The notes beneath the pieces are model-generated. The model was not told where the DNA came from and did not search any database. It saw only the letters and a list, made by a program, of their open reading frames with translations. Of a DNA stretch of 7,862 nt, positions 1 to 5,642 are shown one piece after another. A program made the position numbers and the translations under genes. Each line of letters opens with the position of its first letter. Position 1 is the first letter of the stretch. The DNA is from Gallionellaceae bacterium (GTDB lineage Bacteria; Pseudomonadota; Gammaproteobacteria; Burkholderiales; Gallionellaceae). Where the stretch lies: contig PLYB01000080.1 of assembly GCA_003151655.1 (NCBI GenBank), positions 1,416 through 9,277 of the forward strand. Direction: 5' to 3'.

Positions 1-12
1 TAGTTGTTTCAT

Positions 13-98
13 CAGAGACACAGAGACACAGAGAAAATCCACACCTGCAACCAAAAAATTCTTTTGTTTTTGTCGTCCTCTGTGTCTCTGTGTCTCTG
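13..98. repeat. Long inverted repeat built from 8-base tandem units, upstream of murC
   Basis: The left arm (13-33) and right arm (78-98) are perfect 21-base reverse complements, separated by a 44-base spacer rich in A and T runs. Each arm is itself a tandem repeat of the 8-base unit CAGAGACA, 2.6 copies long. The spacer can form a smaller A-run/T-run hairpin (CAAAA at 52-56 with TTTTG at 62-66). In RNA the whole would be a long stem-loop ending 16 bases before the murC start codon. From memory, near-identical CACAGAGACACAGAG repeats are scattered in many environmental proteobacterial genomes, so this is probably a dispersed, possibly MITE-like element. There is no transposase here, and I cannot define target-site duplications. 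Confidence 0.85.
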
Positions 99-104
99 TG
101 GTGC

Positions 105-110
105 AAAGGG
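105..110 (+). promoter_or_regulatory. Ribosome binding site of murC
   Basis: AAAGGG lies 4 bases before the ATG at 115. It supports that start over the upstream in-frame TTG at 4, which has no room for a ribosome binding site in the window. The site lies just outside the right arm of the inverted repeat, so folding of the repeat could affect its access. Confidence 0.55.
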
Positions 111-114
111 TTAT

Positions 115-1515
115 ATGAAACACAAGATCAAAAATATTCATTTTGTGGGCATTGGCGGTTCCGGCATGAACGGCATTGCCGAAGTGTTGCTCAATCTCGG
201 TTTTAAAGTGAGCGGCTCCGATTTGGCGGACAGTGCGGTCACGCAACGTTTGCAGACTTTGGGGGCGAGCATTCATCACGGGCATGACTCGAGCAATCTG
301 CACGATGCCGATGCGGTGGTGATTTCCACTGCCGTCAAAGCGGATAACCCGGAGGTGGTCGCGGCACGTGAACGGCGCATTCCGGTGGTGCCGCGTGCGG
401 TGATGCTGGCAGAATTGATGCGTCTGCGTCAGGGGATTGCCGTGGCGGGTACGCACGGTAAAACCACCACGACTTCGCTGGTGACCAGTGTGCTGGCCAA
501 GGGCGGTTATGACCCGACTTTTGTTATCGGTGGACGGCTGAATAGCAGCGGTGCCAATGCCCGCTTGGGTACGGGCGAGTTCATCGTGGCCGAAGCGGAC
601 GAGTCGGATGCTTCATTCCTGTACCTCACGCCGATTCTCGCGGTGGTCACTAATATCGATGCCGACCATATGGAAACCTATGGCCATGATTTCGGCAAAC
701 TGAAACAGGCCTTTGTCGATTTTATCGAGCGCCTGCCGTTCTACGGGCGAGCCATGTTGTGCGTGGACGATGCCAATGTGCGCGAGATTTTGCCGCGCAT
801 CAGCAAGCCGATCACCACATACGGTTTTGGCGAGGATGCGCAGATTCGTGCGGTGAATGTGCGTCACGAAAGCGGCAAGATGTGTTTTACCGCCTTATGC
901 CGACACAACACCGTGCCCATCGATTTGGACATCACGCTTAATCTGGCGGGGCTGCACAACGTGCTCAATGCGCTGGCTGCCATTTCGGTCGGCTTGGAAG
1001 TCGGTGTTGATCCGGCGGCTATCGTTGCCGCACTGGCCGAGTTTGAGGGCGTGGGGCGGCGCATGCAACGTTATGGCGAGGTCGCGCTGGCAACTGGCGG
1101 CACAATTACGTTAATAGATGACTACGGCCATCACCCGGTAGAAATGAAGGCGACGATTGCCGCAGTGCGCGGCGCATTTCCCGGCAGACGTTTGCTGCTC
1201 GCTTTTCAGCCGCATCGTTTTACCCGCACCCGCGACCTGTTCGAGGATTTCGTCAAGGTGATGTCGGAAGTCGATGCATTGGCGCTGGCCGAAATTTATG
1301 CGGCGGGAGAAGCGCCTATTGTTGCCGCGGACGGGCGTGCACTGATGCATGCTTTGCGCGTGGCCGGGCAAAGCGAAGTCGTGTTCGTCGAAAAAATTAG
1401 TGATATGCCGCAAACGATTTTGCAAATGGCGCAGGACGGTGATGTGGTGTTGACTATGGGGGCCGGTTCAATTGGCGGGGTACCCAATCTCGTGAAACAG
1501 TTGGCGCAAAAATGA
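115..1515 (+). CDS. murC: UDP-N-acetylmuramate--L-alanine ligase MurC
   Basis: MurC is the cytoplasmic ATP-dependent ligase that joins L-alanine to UDP-MurNAc, the first amino acid step of peptidoglycan precursor synthesis. The 466-residue product has the usual length and all three Mur ligase domains. The N-terminal Rossmann motif GIGGSGMNGIAE is at residues 12-23. The ATP-binding loop GTHGKTTTT is at 112-120. Central-domain motifs EADESD and NIDADHM follow, then HNVLNALAA. The C-terminal domain carries DDYGHHP (335-341) and FQPHRFTRTRDLF. The reading frame stays open upstream to a TTG at 4, but those 37 extra codons translate the inverted repeat and have no family counterpart, so the ATG at 115 is chosen. 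The stop overlaps the murB start by four bases (ATGA), which suggests coupled translation. The gene before it is probably murG, outside the window. Confidence 0.97.
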   Translation: MKHKIKNIHFVGIGGSGMNGIAEVLLNLGFKVSGSDLADSAVTQRLQTLGASIHHGHDSSNLHDADAVVISTAVKADNPEVVAARERRIPVVPRAVMLAELMRLRQGIAVAGTHGKTTTTSLVTSVLAKGGYDPTFVIGGRLNSSGANARLGTGEFIVAEADESDASFLYLTPILAVVTNIDADHMETYGHDFGKLKQAFVDFIERLPFYGRAMLCVDDANVREILPRISKPITTYGFGEDAQIRAVNVRHESGKMCFTALCRHNTVPIDLDITLNLAGLHNVLNALAAISVGLEVGVDPAAIVAALAEFEGVGRRMQRYGEVALATGGTITLIDDYGHHPVEMKATIAAVRGAFPGRRLLLAFQPHRFTRTRDLFEDFVKVMSEVDALALAEIYAAGEAPIVAADGRALMHALRVAGQSEVVFVEKISDMPQTILQMAQDGDVVLTMGAGSIGGVPNLVKQLAQK

Positions 1516-2513
1516 ACATGAGCGAGCCGACACAATTTATCGATGCAAGTTTGCGCGGCGAGATGCGCTATGACGTGCCGATGAGTCGTCATACCAGTTG
1601 GCGTGCGGGTGGGCTGGCGCAACGCATGTATCGTCCGGCGGATCTTGCGGACTTGCAACAATTTTTGCGGCAACTGCCAGCGGATGAGCCACTGATCGCA
1701 GTCGGCCTAGGCAGCAACTTGCTGGTGCGCGATGGCGGTCTGCGCGGCACGGTGTTGCTGATGCATAGCGCGTTAAGCGAATTGCGTATGGGCGGCGATG
1801 CTATCTATGCACAGGCCGGAGTACCGGGAGCCAAGTTGGCACGCTTCGCGGCCTCGAACAATTTGTGCGGAGCGGAATTCTTCGCCGGTATTCCGGGAAC
1901 CTTGGGCGGCATGTTGGCGATGAATGCCGGTTGCTACGGCAGCGAGACCTGGCAAAAAGTGCAGCGCGTGCAAGTGCTGACCCGGAGCGGCGAATTGCTG
2001 CAACGCACACCGCAGGAATATGAGATTGGCTATCGCCATGTCGCTTTGCGCGAGAAAGGTGAAGGGGGAAGGGAGAATGGTGGTGAAGCTGCGCGCGAAG
2101 GTTTTACCCTTCTCCCTTCTCCCTTATCTCTTCCTGACGAAGAGTTCTTCGTCGCCGCATGGCTACGCTTTGAACAAGGCGATGTTGAGGCGGCGCGTCT
2201 GGAGATTAAGGCGTTGATGGAAAAGCGTAGTGCCAGTCAGCCTCTGCAATTGCCGAATGCAGGCTCGGTGTTTCGTAATCCGCCGGGCAATCATGCGGCG
2301 AAGTTGATTGAAGGTTGTGGACTGAAGGGTAAGCGTAGTGGCGGTGCGCAGGTGTCGGAAAAACATGCCAACTTCATCGTCAACGTGGGCGATGCGACGG
2401 CGGCAGATATTGAAAATTTGATTAATGAGGTAAGGGCGACGGTATTGCAACAAACCGGTACCGATCTGCACCCCGAAGTAAAAATTATTGGCGAGTATGC
2501 GAATCATGAATAA
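1512..2513 (+). CDS. murB: UDP-N-acetylenolpyruvoylglucosamine reductase MurB, with an in-frame repeat-encoded insert
   Basis: MurB is the cytoplasmic FAD flavoenzyme that uses NADPH to reduce UDP-GlcNAc-enolpyruvate to UDP-MurNAc, the substrate of MurC. FAD-binding motifs are GLGSNLLVRDGG (65-76) and AGIPGTLGG (125-133). The active-site arginine is probably R175 in GYRH. The proton-donor serine is S252 in NAGSVFRNP, and the catalytic glutamate is E322 in HPEVKIIG. All are expected from the family. The ATG at 1512 overlaps the murC stop; an ATG at 1518 is an alternative, and neither has a strong ribosome binding site, so coupling is likely. Residues about 182-209, between the YRHVALRE strand and the FFVAAWLRF strand, are Gly/Glu-rich then Pro/Ser/Leu-rich and are encoded by an imperfect inverted repeat. 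They look like an insertion into a surface turn that leaves the frame and active site intact. Confidence 0.95.
   Translation: MNMSEPTQFIDASLRGEMRYDVPMSRHTSWRAGGLAQRMYRPADLADLQQFLRQLPADEPLIAVGLGSNLLVRDGGLRGTVLLMHSALSELRMGGDAIYAQAGVPGAKLARFAASNNLCGAEFFAGIPGTLGGMLAMNAGCYGSETWQKVQRVQVLTRSGELLQRTPQEYEIGYRHVALREKGEGGRENGGEAAREGFTLLPSPLSLPDEEFFVAAWLRFEQGDVEAARLEIKALMEKRSASQPLQLPNAGSVFRNPPGNHAAKLIEGCGLKGKRSGGAQVSEKHANFIVNVGDATAADIENLINEVRATVLQQTGTDLHPEVKIIGEYANHE
2055..2125. repeat. Imperfect inverted repeat inserted in frame within murB
   Basis: A purine-rich arm (2055-2077) is followed about 30 bases later by a pyrimidine-rich arm (2107-2125). The best-paired core is 2062-2073 (AAGGGGGAAGGG) with 2107-2118 (CCCTTCTCCCTT), matching at 11 of 12 positions with the odd one a G-U pair in RNA. 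The left arm also resembles the reverse complement of the repeat at the start of ddl. Composition differs sharply from the flanking murB sequence. This is probably a dispersed intergenic-type repeat that landed in the gene without breaking the frame. Confidence 0.7.
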
Positions 2514-3453
2514 CAGCAACCCTTCACCCTTCACCCTTTCCCCTTCCCAATTCGGCAAGGTGGCCGTGTTGTTTGGCGGACGCTCGGCTGAGCGTGAAGT
2601 GTCGCTGAAAAGCGGTGCGGCAGTATTGGCGGCGCTGCAAAGAAGCGGCGTGGATGCGCATGCTTTTGATCCGGCACAGCGCGACCTGTCCGAACTCAAG
2701 CAGGAGAAGTTTGATCGCGTCTTTATTGCGCTGCATGGACGCTTCGGTGAAGACGGTACGGTGCAGGGCGCGCTGGAGTTAATGGGGATTCCCTATACCG
2801 GCAGCGGGGTGATGGCATCGGCCATCGCGATGGACAAATGGCGCACCAAGCTGATCTGGCAAGCGATGGGATTGCCTATTCCGGAATATGAGGCATTGTC
2901 TGCCCCCAGCGACTGGAATGCTCTGGCGGATCATCTGGATTTGCCGTTGTTTGTGAAACCGGCCAATGAAGGCAGCAGCGTCGGTATCAGCAAAGTAAAA
3001 ACGGTAGATGAGCTGCCTGCGGCTTATGCCGAGGCAGCCAAGCACGACAAGGTGGTGATCGCTGAAAGTTATGTCAGCGGCGGCGAATATACCGTGGCGA
3101 TATTGAATGGGCGTGCGCTGCCGGTCATCAAGATCGAACCGGCGAATGAGTTCTACGATTATGAAGCGAAGTATCTGCGCGACGACACGCGCTATCTATG
3201 CCCGTGCGGCTTGAGCGGCGAGCAGGAGAGCGAAATGCAGCGTTTGGCGCAGGAAGCTTTCAGTCTCATCGGTGGTCAAGGTTGGGGACGCGTAGATTTT
3301 CTGCGGGGCGAAGACGGCAAGGCGTATTTGCTGGAAGTAAATACCTCGCCGGGAATGACCGATCACAGTTTGGTGCCGATGGCAGCGCGACAAGCCGGTA
3401 TCAGTTTCGAACAACTGGTGTTGCAGATTTTGGAAAGTGCGCATGTGGGATAA
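2506..3453 (+). CDS. ddl: D-alanine--D-alanine ligase Ddl
   Basis: Ddl is the cytoplasmic ATP-grasp ligase that makes the D-Ala-D-Ala dipeptide which MurF adds to the wall precursor. With the ATG at 2506 the product is 315 residues, close to the DdlB length. The N-terminal domain begins KVAVLFGGRSAEREVS. HGRFGEDGTVQG starts at residue 77. The ATP-binding lysine is K151 in VKPANEGSSVG. AESYVSGGEYTVA follows, and the metal-binding motif EVNTSPGMT (E277, N279) is near the end. The frame opens further upstream (ATG 2497, TTG 2488), but 2506 gives an 8-base overlap with the murB stop and the shortest extension. Even so, residues 4-14 (SNPSPFTLSPS) form a tail not expected in the family, encoded by a pyrimidine-rich repeat. 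The ribosome binding site is weak, consistent with coupling to murB. The end overlaps the ftsQ start. Confidence 0.95.
   Translation: MNNSNPSPFTLSPSQFGKVAVLFGGRSAEREVSLKSGAAVLAALQRSGVDAHAFDPAQRDLSELKQEKFDRVFIALHGRFGEDGTVQGALELMGIPYTGSGVMASAIAMDKWRTKLIWQAMGLPIPEYEALSAPSDWNALADHLDLPLFVKPANEGSSVGISKVKTVDELPAAYAEAAKHDKVVIAESYVSGGEYTVAILNGRALPVIKIEPANEFYDYEAKYLRDDTRYLCPCGLSGEQESEMQRLAQEAFSLIGGQGWGRVDFLRGEDGKAYLLEVNTSPGMTDHSLVPMAARQAGISFEQLVLQILESAHVG
2520..2548. repeat. Pyrimidine-rich CCCTTCA-type repeat at the start of ddl
   Basis: This is a run of CCCTTCA, CCCTTCA, CCCTTT and CCCCTTCCC units with no purine other than two A residues. The reverse complement of 2520-2539 matches 2055-2073 in murB at about 18 of 20 aligned columns with one gap, so the two are copies of one repeat family in opposite orientation, about 450 bases apart. 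Here it encodes part of the N-terminal tail of Ddl. Confidence 0.65.
3432..3437 (+). promoter_or_regulatory. Ribosome binding site of ftsQ
   Basis: GGAAAG lies inside the end of ddl, 5 bases before the ATG at 3443. It favours that ATG over the in-frame GTG at 3437, which overlaps the site itself. Confidence 0.55.
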
Positions 3454-4177
3454 CGCGCCACTGTTGCGCATGTCTGCCAATCTGTTGTTCGGATTGTGTT
3501 TGCTGTTGGCGCTGTATGGCGCGGCACGTTACGTATTGCATTTGGCGATATTCCCTCTGAATGCGGTGCAATTGAGCAAGACACCAAAACATGTGCCGAC
3601 CGAACTGATTGAACGTGTGGTGCATGAGCAGATCAAGGGCAATTTTTTTACGGTGGATTTGAACCGGGCGCGCGGTGCATTTGAGCACTTGCCGTGGGTG
3701 CGCAAAGTGAGTGTGCGCAGAAAATTTCCGTGGAGCCTAGAAGTTGATTTGGAAGAGCATGAGGCTTTTGCGCGCTGGAATGGCAACGAATTGGTTAACA
3801 CGTATGGCGAAGTATTTGCAGAAAACACCACGCAAGTGTTGCCGGAGTTTATCGGGCAGCCGAATACGTCGGCACAAATGAAGAGCGTTTACGATGAGTT
3901 CAGTAAAGAGTTGCTGCCCATGCAGCATGGGATTACGCAGATGAGTTTGTCGCCACGTTTCGCATGGCAGGTGAGGTTAGGCAACGGTATGGTGCTGGAG
4001 CTGGGGCGCGAGCAGATGCAACAGCGGTTGACGCGATTTGTTGAAGTGTATCCGTACAGCCTGTCCAAATTGTCGCACCCGGTGACGCATGTGGATTTGC
4101 GCTATCGCAATGGCTTCGCAACCTATCTGCCGAACGGCGTAGAGGCTGTGAAACGGACTTCCGGAAATGAGGGTTAA
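3443..4177 (+). CDS. ftsQ: Cell division protein FtsQ
   Basis: FtsQ is a bitopic inner membrane protein that, with FtsL and FtsB, connects the FtsZ ring to the septal peptidoglycan synthase FtsW/FtsI. The 244-residue product has a short cytoplasmic N-terminus, one membrane helix at about residues 12-32 (NLLFGLCLLLALYGAARYVL), and a periplasmic part. A POTRA domain starts at about F37 and ends with the family hallmark LPWVRKVSVRRKFPWSLEV (83-101) followed by EEHEAFARW. The FtsQ/DivIB beta domain continues through LVNTYGEVF and LPEFIG to the HVDLRYRNGFA strand near the end, which in E. coli lies in the region that contacts FtsB. The start ATG overlaps the ddl stop by 11 bases, implying coupled translation. 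The cytoplasmic tail before the helix is short, about 11 residues. Confidence 0.95.
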   Translation: MWDNAPLLRMSANLLFGLCLLLALYGAARYVLHLAIFPLNAVQLSKTPKHVPTELIERVVHEQIKGNFFTVDLNRARGAFEHLPWVRKVSVRRKFPWSLEVDLEEHEAFARWNGNELVNTYGEVFAENTTQVLPEFIGQPNTSAQMKSVYDEFSKELLPMQHGITQMSLSPRFAWQVRLGNGMVLELGREQMQQRLTRFVEVYPYSLSKLSHPVTHVDLRYRNGFATYLPNGVEAVKRTSGNEG

Positions 4178-4203
4178 CGTGAATCTCGCGAAGCGAACGT
4201 TTG

Positions 4204-4249
4204 CCCCTTCCTCCGCTTGCGGGGGAAGGTTGGGATGGGGGGAAACGGG
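4204..4249. repeat. G-rich hairpin repeat between ftsQ and ftsA
   Basis: CCTTCCTCCGC (4206-4216) pairs with GCGGGGGAAGG (4219-4229) over 11 positions, one being a T/G mismatch that can wobble in RNA; the middle TT forms the turn. It runs on into TTGGGATGGGGGG. From memory this resembles the widespread proteobacterial intergenic repeat with the core CCCGCTTGCGGG followed by a GGGTTGGGG-like tail, which is often seen translated on the reverse strand as a PHPNLPPQAGEGA-type peptide. Four G runs on the + strand (4221-4225, 4232-4234, 4237-4242, 4247-4249) have spacers of 6, 2 and 4 bases, a canonical G-quadruplex pattern. Confidence 0.7.
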
Positions 4250-4294
4250 CAACGTAAGATTAGTAATCAGGGGTGGCGAGCTGCCATGCCCGTT
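4244..4294 (+). promoter_or_regulatory. Inverted repeat directly before the ftsA ribosome binding site
   Basis: AACGGGCA (4244-4251) and TGCCCGTT (4287-4294) are perfect 8-base reverse complements around a 35-base loop. A competing smaller stem, GTGGC (4273-4277) with GCCAT (4283-4287), lies inside. The outer stem ends one base before the ribosome binding site AAAGGG, so it could position or modulate ftsA translation. No regulator is known to me, and the match could be chance. Confidence 0.35.
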
Positions 4295-4300
4295 AAAGGG
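4295..4300 (+). promoter_or_regulatory. Ribosome binding site of ftsA
   Basis: AAAGGG stands 9 bases before the ATG at 4310. It selects this start over in-frame upstream starts (TTG 4217, ATG 4235, ATG 4286), which would translate the repeat and give an N-terminal extension foreign to FtsA. Confidence 0.55.
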
Positions 4301-4309
4301 AAAATTACG

Positions 4310-5545
4310 ATGAGCAAAAACAGAGAAGACAAAAATTTGATCGTTGGTTTGGATATCGGAACATCGAAGATCGTCACCATCGTAGCCGAAATCAAGCCGG
4401 AAGGAACGCTGGAGGTCATTGGTGTCGGCATGCACGAATCTTCGGGTATGAAGAAGGGCATGGTGGTGAACATCGATGCCACGGTGGCCGCGATACAGCG
4501 CTCTCTGGAAGAAGCTGAGCTCATGGCGGACTGCAAGATACGCGAGGTCTACACCGGCATCGCGGGCGGCCACATTAGAAGCTCGAATGCCAATGGCATG
4601 GTGAAAATAAAAGACAAAGAAGTGGTGCAGGCGGACATTGATCGCGTGGTGGAGACTGCCAGTTCGGTCAGTTTGCCGGGCGACCAGCAAATGCTGCATA
4701 TCTTGGAGCAGGAATTTTGCATCGACGGACAGGAAGGTATCAAGAAGCCGCTCGGCATGAGCGGCATGCGGCTGGAAGTCGAAGTGCATATCGTGACCGG
4801 CGCAGTGGCGGCAGTGCAGAACATTCTCAAGTGTGTGCATCGTTGCGGCTTGGAAGTGAATCACATGATCTTGCAGCCACTCGCATCGAGCAGAGCGGTG
4901 TTGGCCGATGATGAAAAAGATTTGGGCGTGTGTCTGGTCGACATCGGCGGCGGCACCACCGATGTGGCGATTTTTACCAGTGGTGCGATTCGTCACACCG
5001 CTGTGATTCCGATTGCGGGCGACCAGATCACTAACGATATCGCGATGGCTTTGCGCACGCCGACCAAGGATGCCGAAGACATCAAAATTAAATACGGTTG
5101 TGCGTTACGTCAACTGGCCGACGATGCGCCCATCGAAGTGCCGGGTGTCGGCGAACGTGGCGCGCGCATGCTGTCGCGTCAAACCTTGGCCGAGGTAATC
5201 GAGCCGCGCGTGGAAGAGCTGTATTCCCTGGTGCAGACCGAGTTGCGGCGCAGCGGTTTCGAAGATTTGCTCTCGTCCGGCATCGTGCTGACCGGCGGCA
5301 GCAGTGCTATGCAGGGCATGGTTGAGCTGGGCGAAGAGATATTTCATATGCCGGTACGACTGGGCTTGCCGCGTTATATCGGCGGCTTGTCCGACGTGGT
5401 AAAGACGCCGCGTTTTTCGACCGGAGTGGGGCTGTTGTTGTACGGCTTGGAGCAGGAACAAAAGCATCAGGTGGCGCGTATGCAATCGAGTTCATTTAAA
5501 GATGTGATGACACGGATGAAGGAATGGTTTCAGGGTAATTTTTAA
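4310..5545 (+). CDS. ftsA: Cell division protein FtsA
   Basis: FtsA is the actin-like ATPase that anchors FtsZ filaments to the inner membrane and recruits later division proteins. The 411-residue product has the normal length for proteobacteria. The first phosphate motif GLDIGTSK is at residues 13-20. The FtsA-specific 1C subdomain follows at roughly 85-165. The second phosphate motif DIGGGTTD is at 211-218, and the adenosine motif GIVLTGGSS is at 324-332. The C-terminus has a variable linker and an amphipathic helix (SFKDVMTRMKEWFQ) typical of the membrane targeting sequence. FtsA is usually packed closely behind ftsQ; here 132 bases containing a hairpin repeat intervene. A 339-codon open frame on the reverse strand across this region is a shadow. 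Confidence 0.97.
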   Translation: MSKNREDKNLIVGLDIGTSKIVTIVAEIKPEGTLEVIGVGMHESSGMKKGMVVNIDATVAAIQRSLEEAELMADCKIREVYTGIAGGHIRSSNANGMVKIKDKEVVQADIDRVVETASSVSLPGDQQMLHILEQEFCIDGQEGIKKPLGMSGMRLEVEVHIVTGAVAAVQNILKCVHRCGLEVNHMILQPLASSRAVLADDEKDLGVCLVDIGGGTTDVAIFTSGAIRHTAVIPIAGDQITNDIAMALRTPTKDAEDIKIKYGCALRQLADDAPIEVPGVGERGARMLSRQTLAEVIEPRVEELYSLVQTELRRSGFEDLLSSGIVLTGGSSAMQGMVELGEEIFHMPVRLGLPRYIGGLSDVVKTPRFSTGVGLLLYGLEQEQKHQVARMQSSSFKDVMTRMKEWFQGNF

Positions 5546-5581
5546 TTTGCAGTTTTGGGGTAGGTGTGGCACGGAAATTTT

Positions 5582-5611
5582 GGGTTGATTTCGGGTGTTC
5601 GGGTTTCAGGG
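5582..5611 (+). other. G-run array upstream of ftsZ, possible G-quadruplex
   Basis: The 97-base ftsA-ftsZ gap is strongly G/T-biased on the + strand. Four GGG tracts at 5582-5584, 5593-5595, 5601-5603 and 5609-5611 are spaced by 8, 5 and 5 bases, and a further GGGG lies at 5557-5560. The tracts sit in an imperfect direct repeat of TTTCGGG/TGTTCGGG/TTTCAGGG. One spacer is longer than the standard 7-base limit, so folding is only possible, not predicted firmly. I see no convincing sigma-70 promoter in the gap. Confidence 0.4.
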
Positions 5612-5630
5612 TATTGATTTGTAATTTGAT

Positions 5631-5636
5631 AAGGAG
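5631..5636 (+). promoter_or_regulatory. Strong ribosome binding site of ftsZ
   Basis: AAGGAG is a near-perfect Shine-Dalgarno sequence 6 bases before the ATG at 5643. It is the best ribosome binding site in the window, consistent with the need for much more FtsZ than the other products of the cluster. Confidence 0.85.
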
Positions 5637-5642
5637 AAAACG

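Noticed and set aside
1..114. CRISPR array suggested by the repeated CAGAGACA units
   Set aside because: The units are 8 bases, directly abutting with no spacers, and arranged as an inverted pair, not as spaced direct repeats.
4167..4313. 48-codon open frame from ATG 4167 whose TGA overlaps the ftsA ATG
   Set aside because: The ATGA overlap resembles a coupling leader, but the frame mostly translates the repeat, has no clear ribosome binding site and no recognisable sequence. It is likely chance.
3977..4996. 339-codon open frame on the reverse strand across ftsQ-ftsA
   Set aside because: It is antisense to two well-supported genes, resembles no known family, and its only familiar-looking segment (PHPNLPPQAEEGA) is the translated intergenic repeat at 4204-4240.
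5567..5584. Sigma-54-like promoter (TGGCACG) before ftsZ
   Set aside because: The -24 half matches, but the -12 half at the required spacing reads TTTT and lacks the essential GC.
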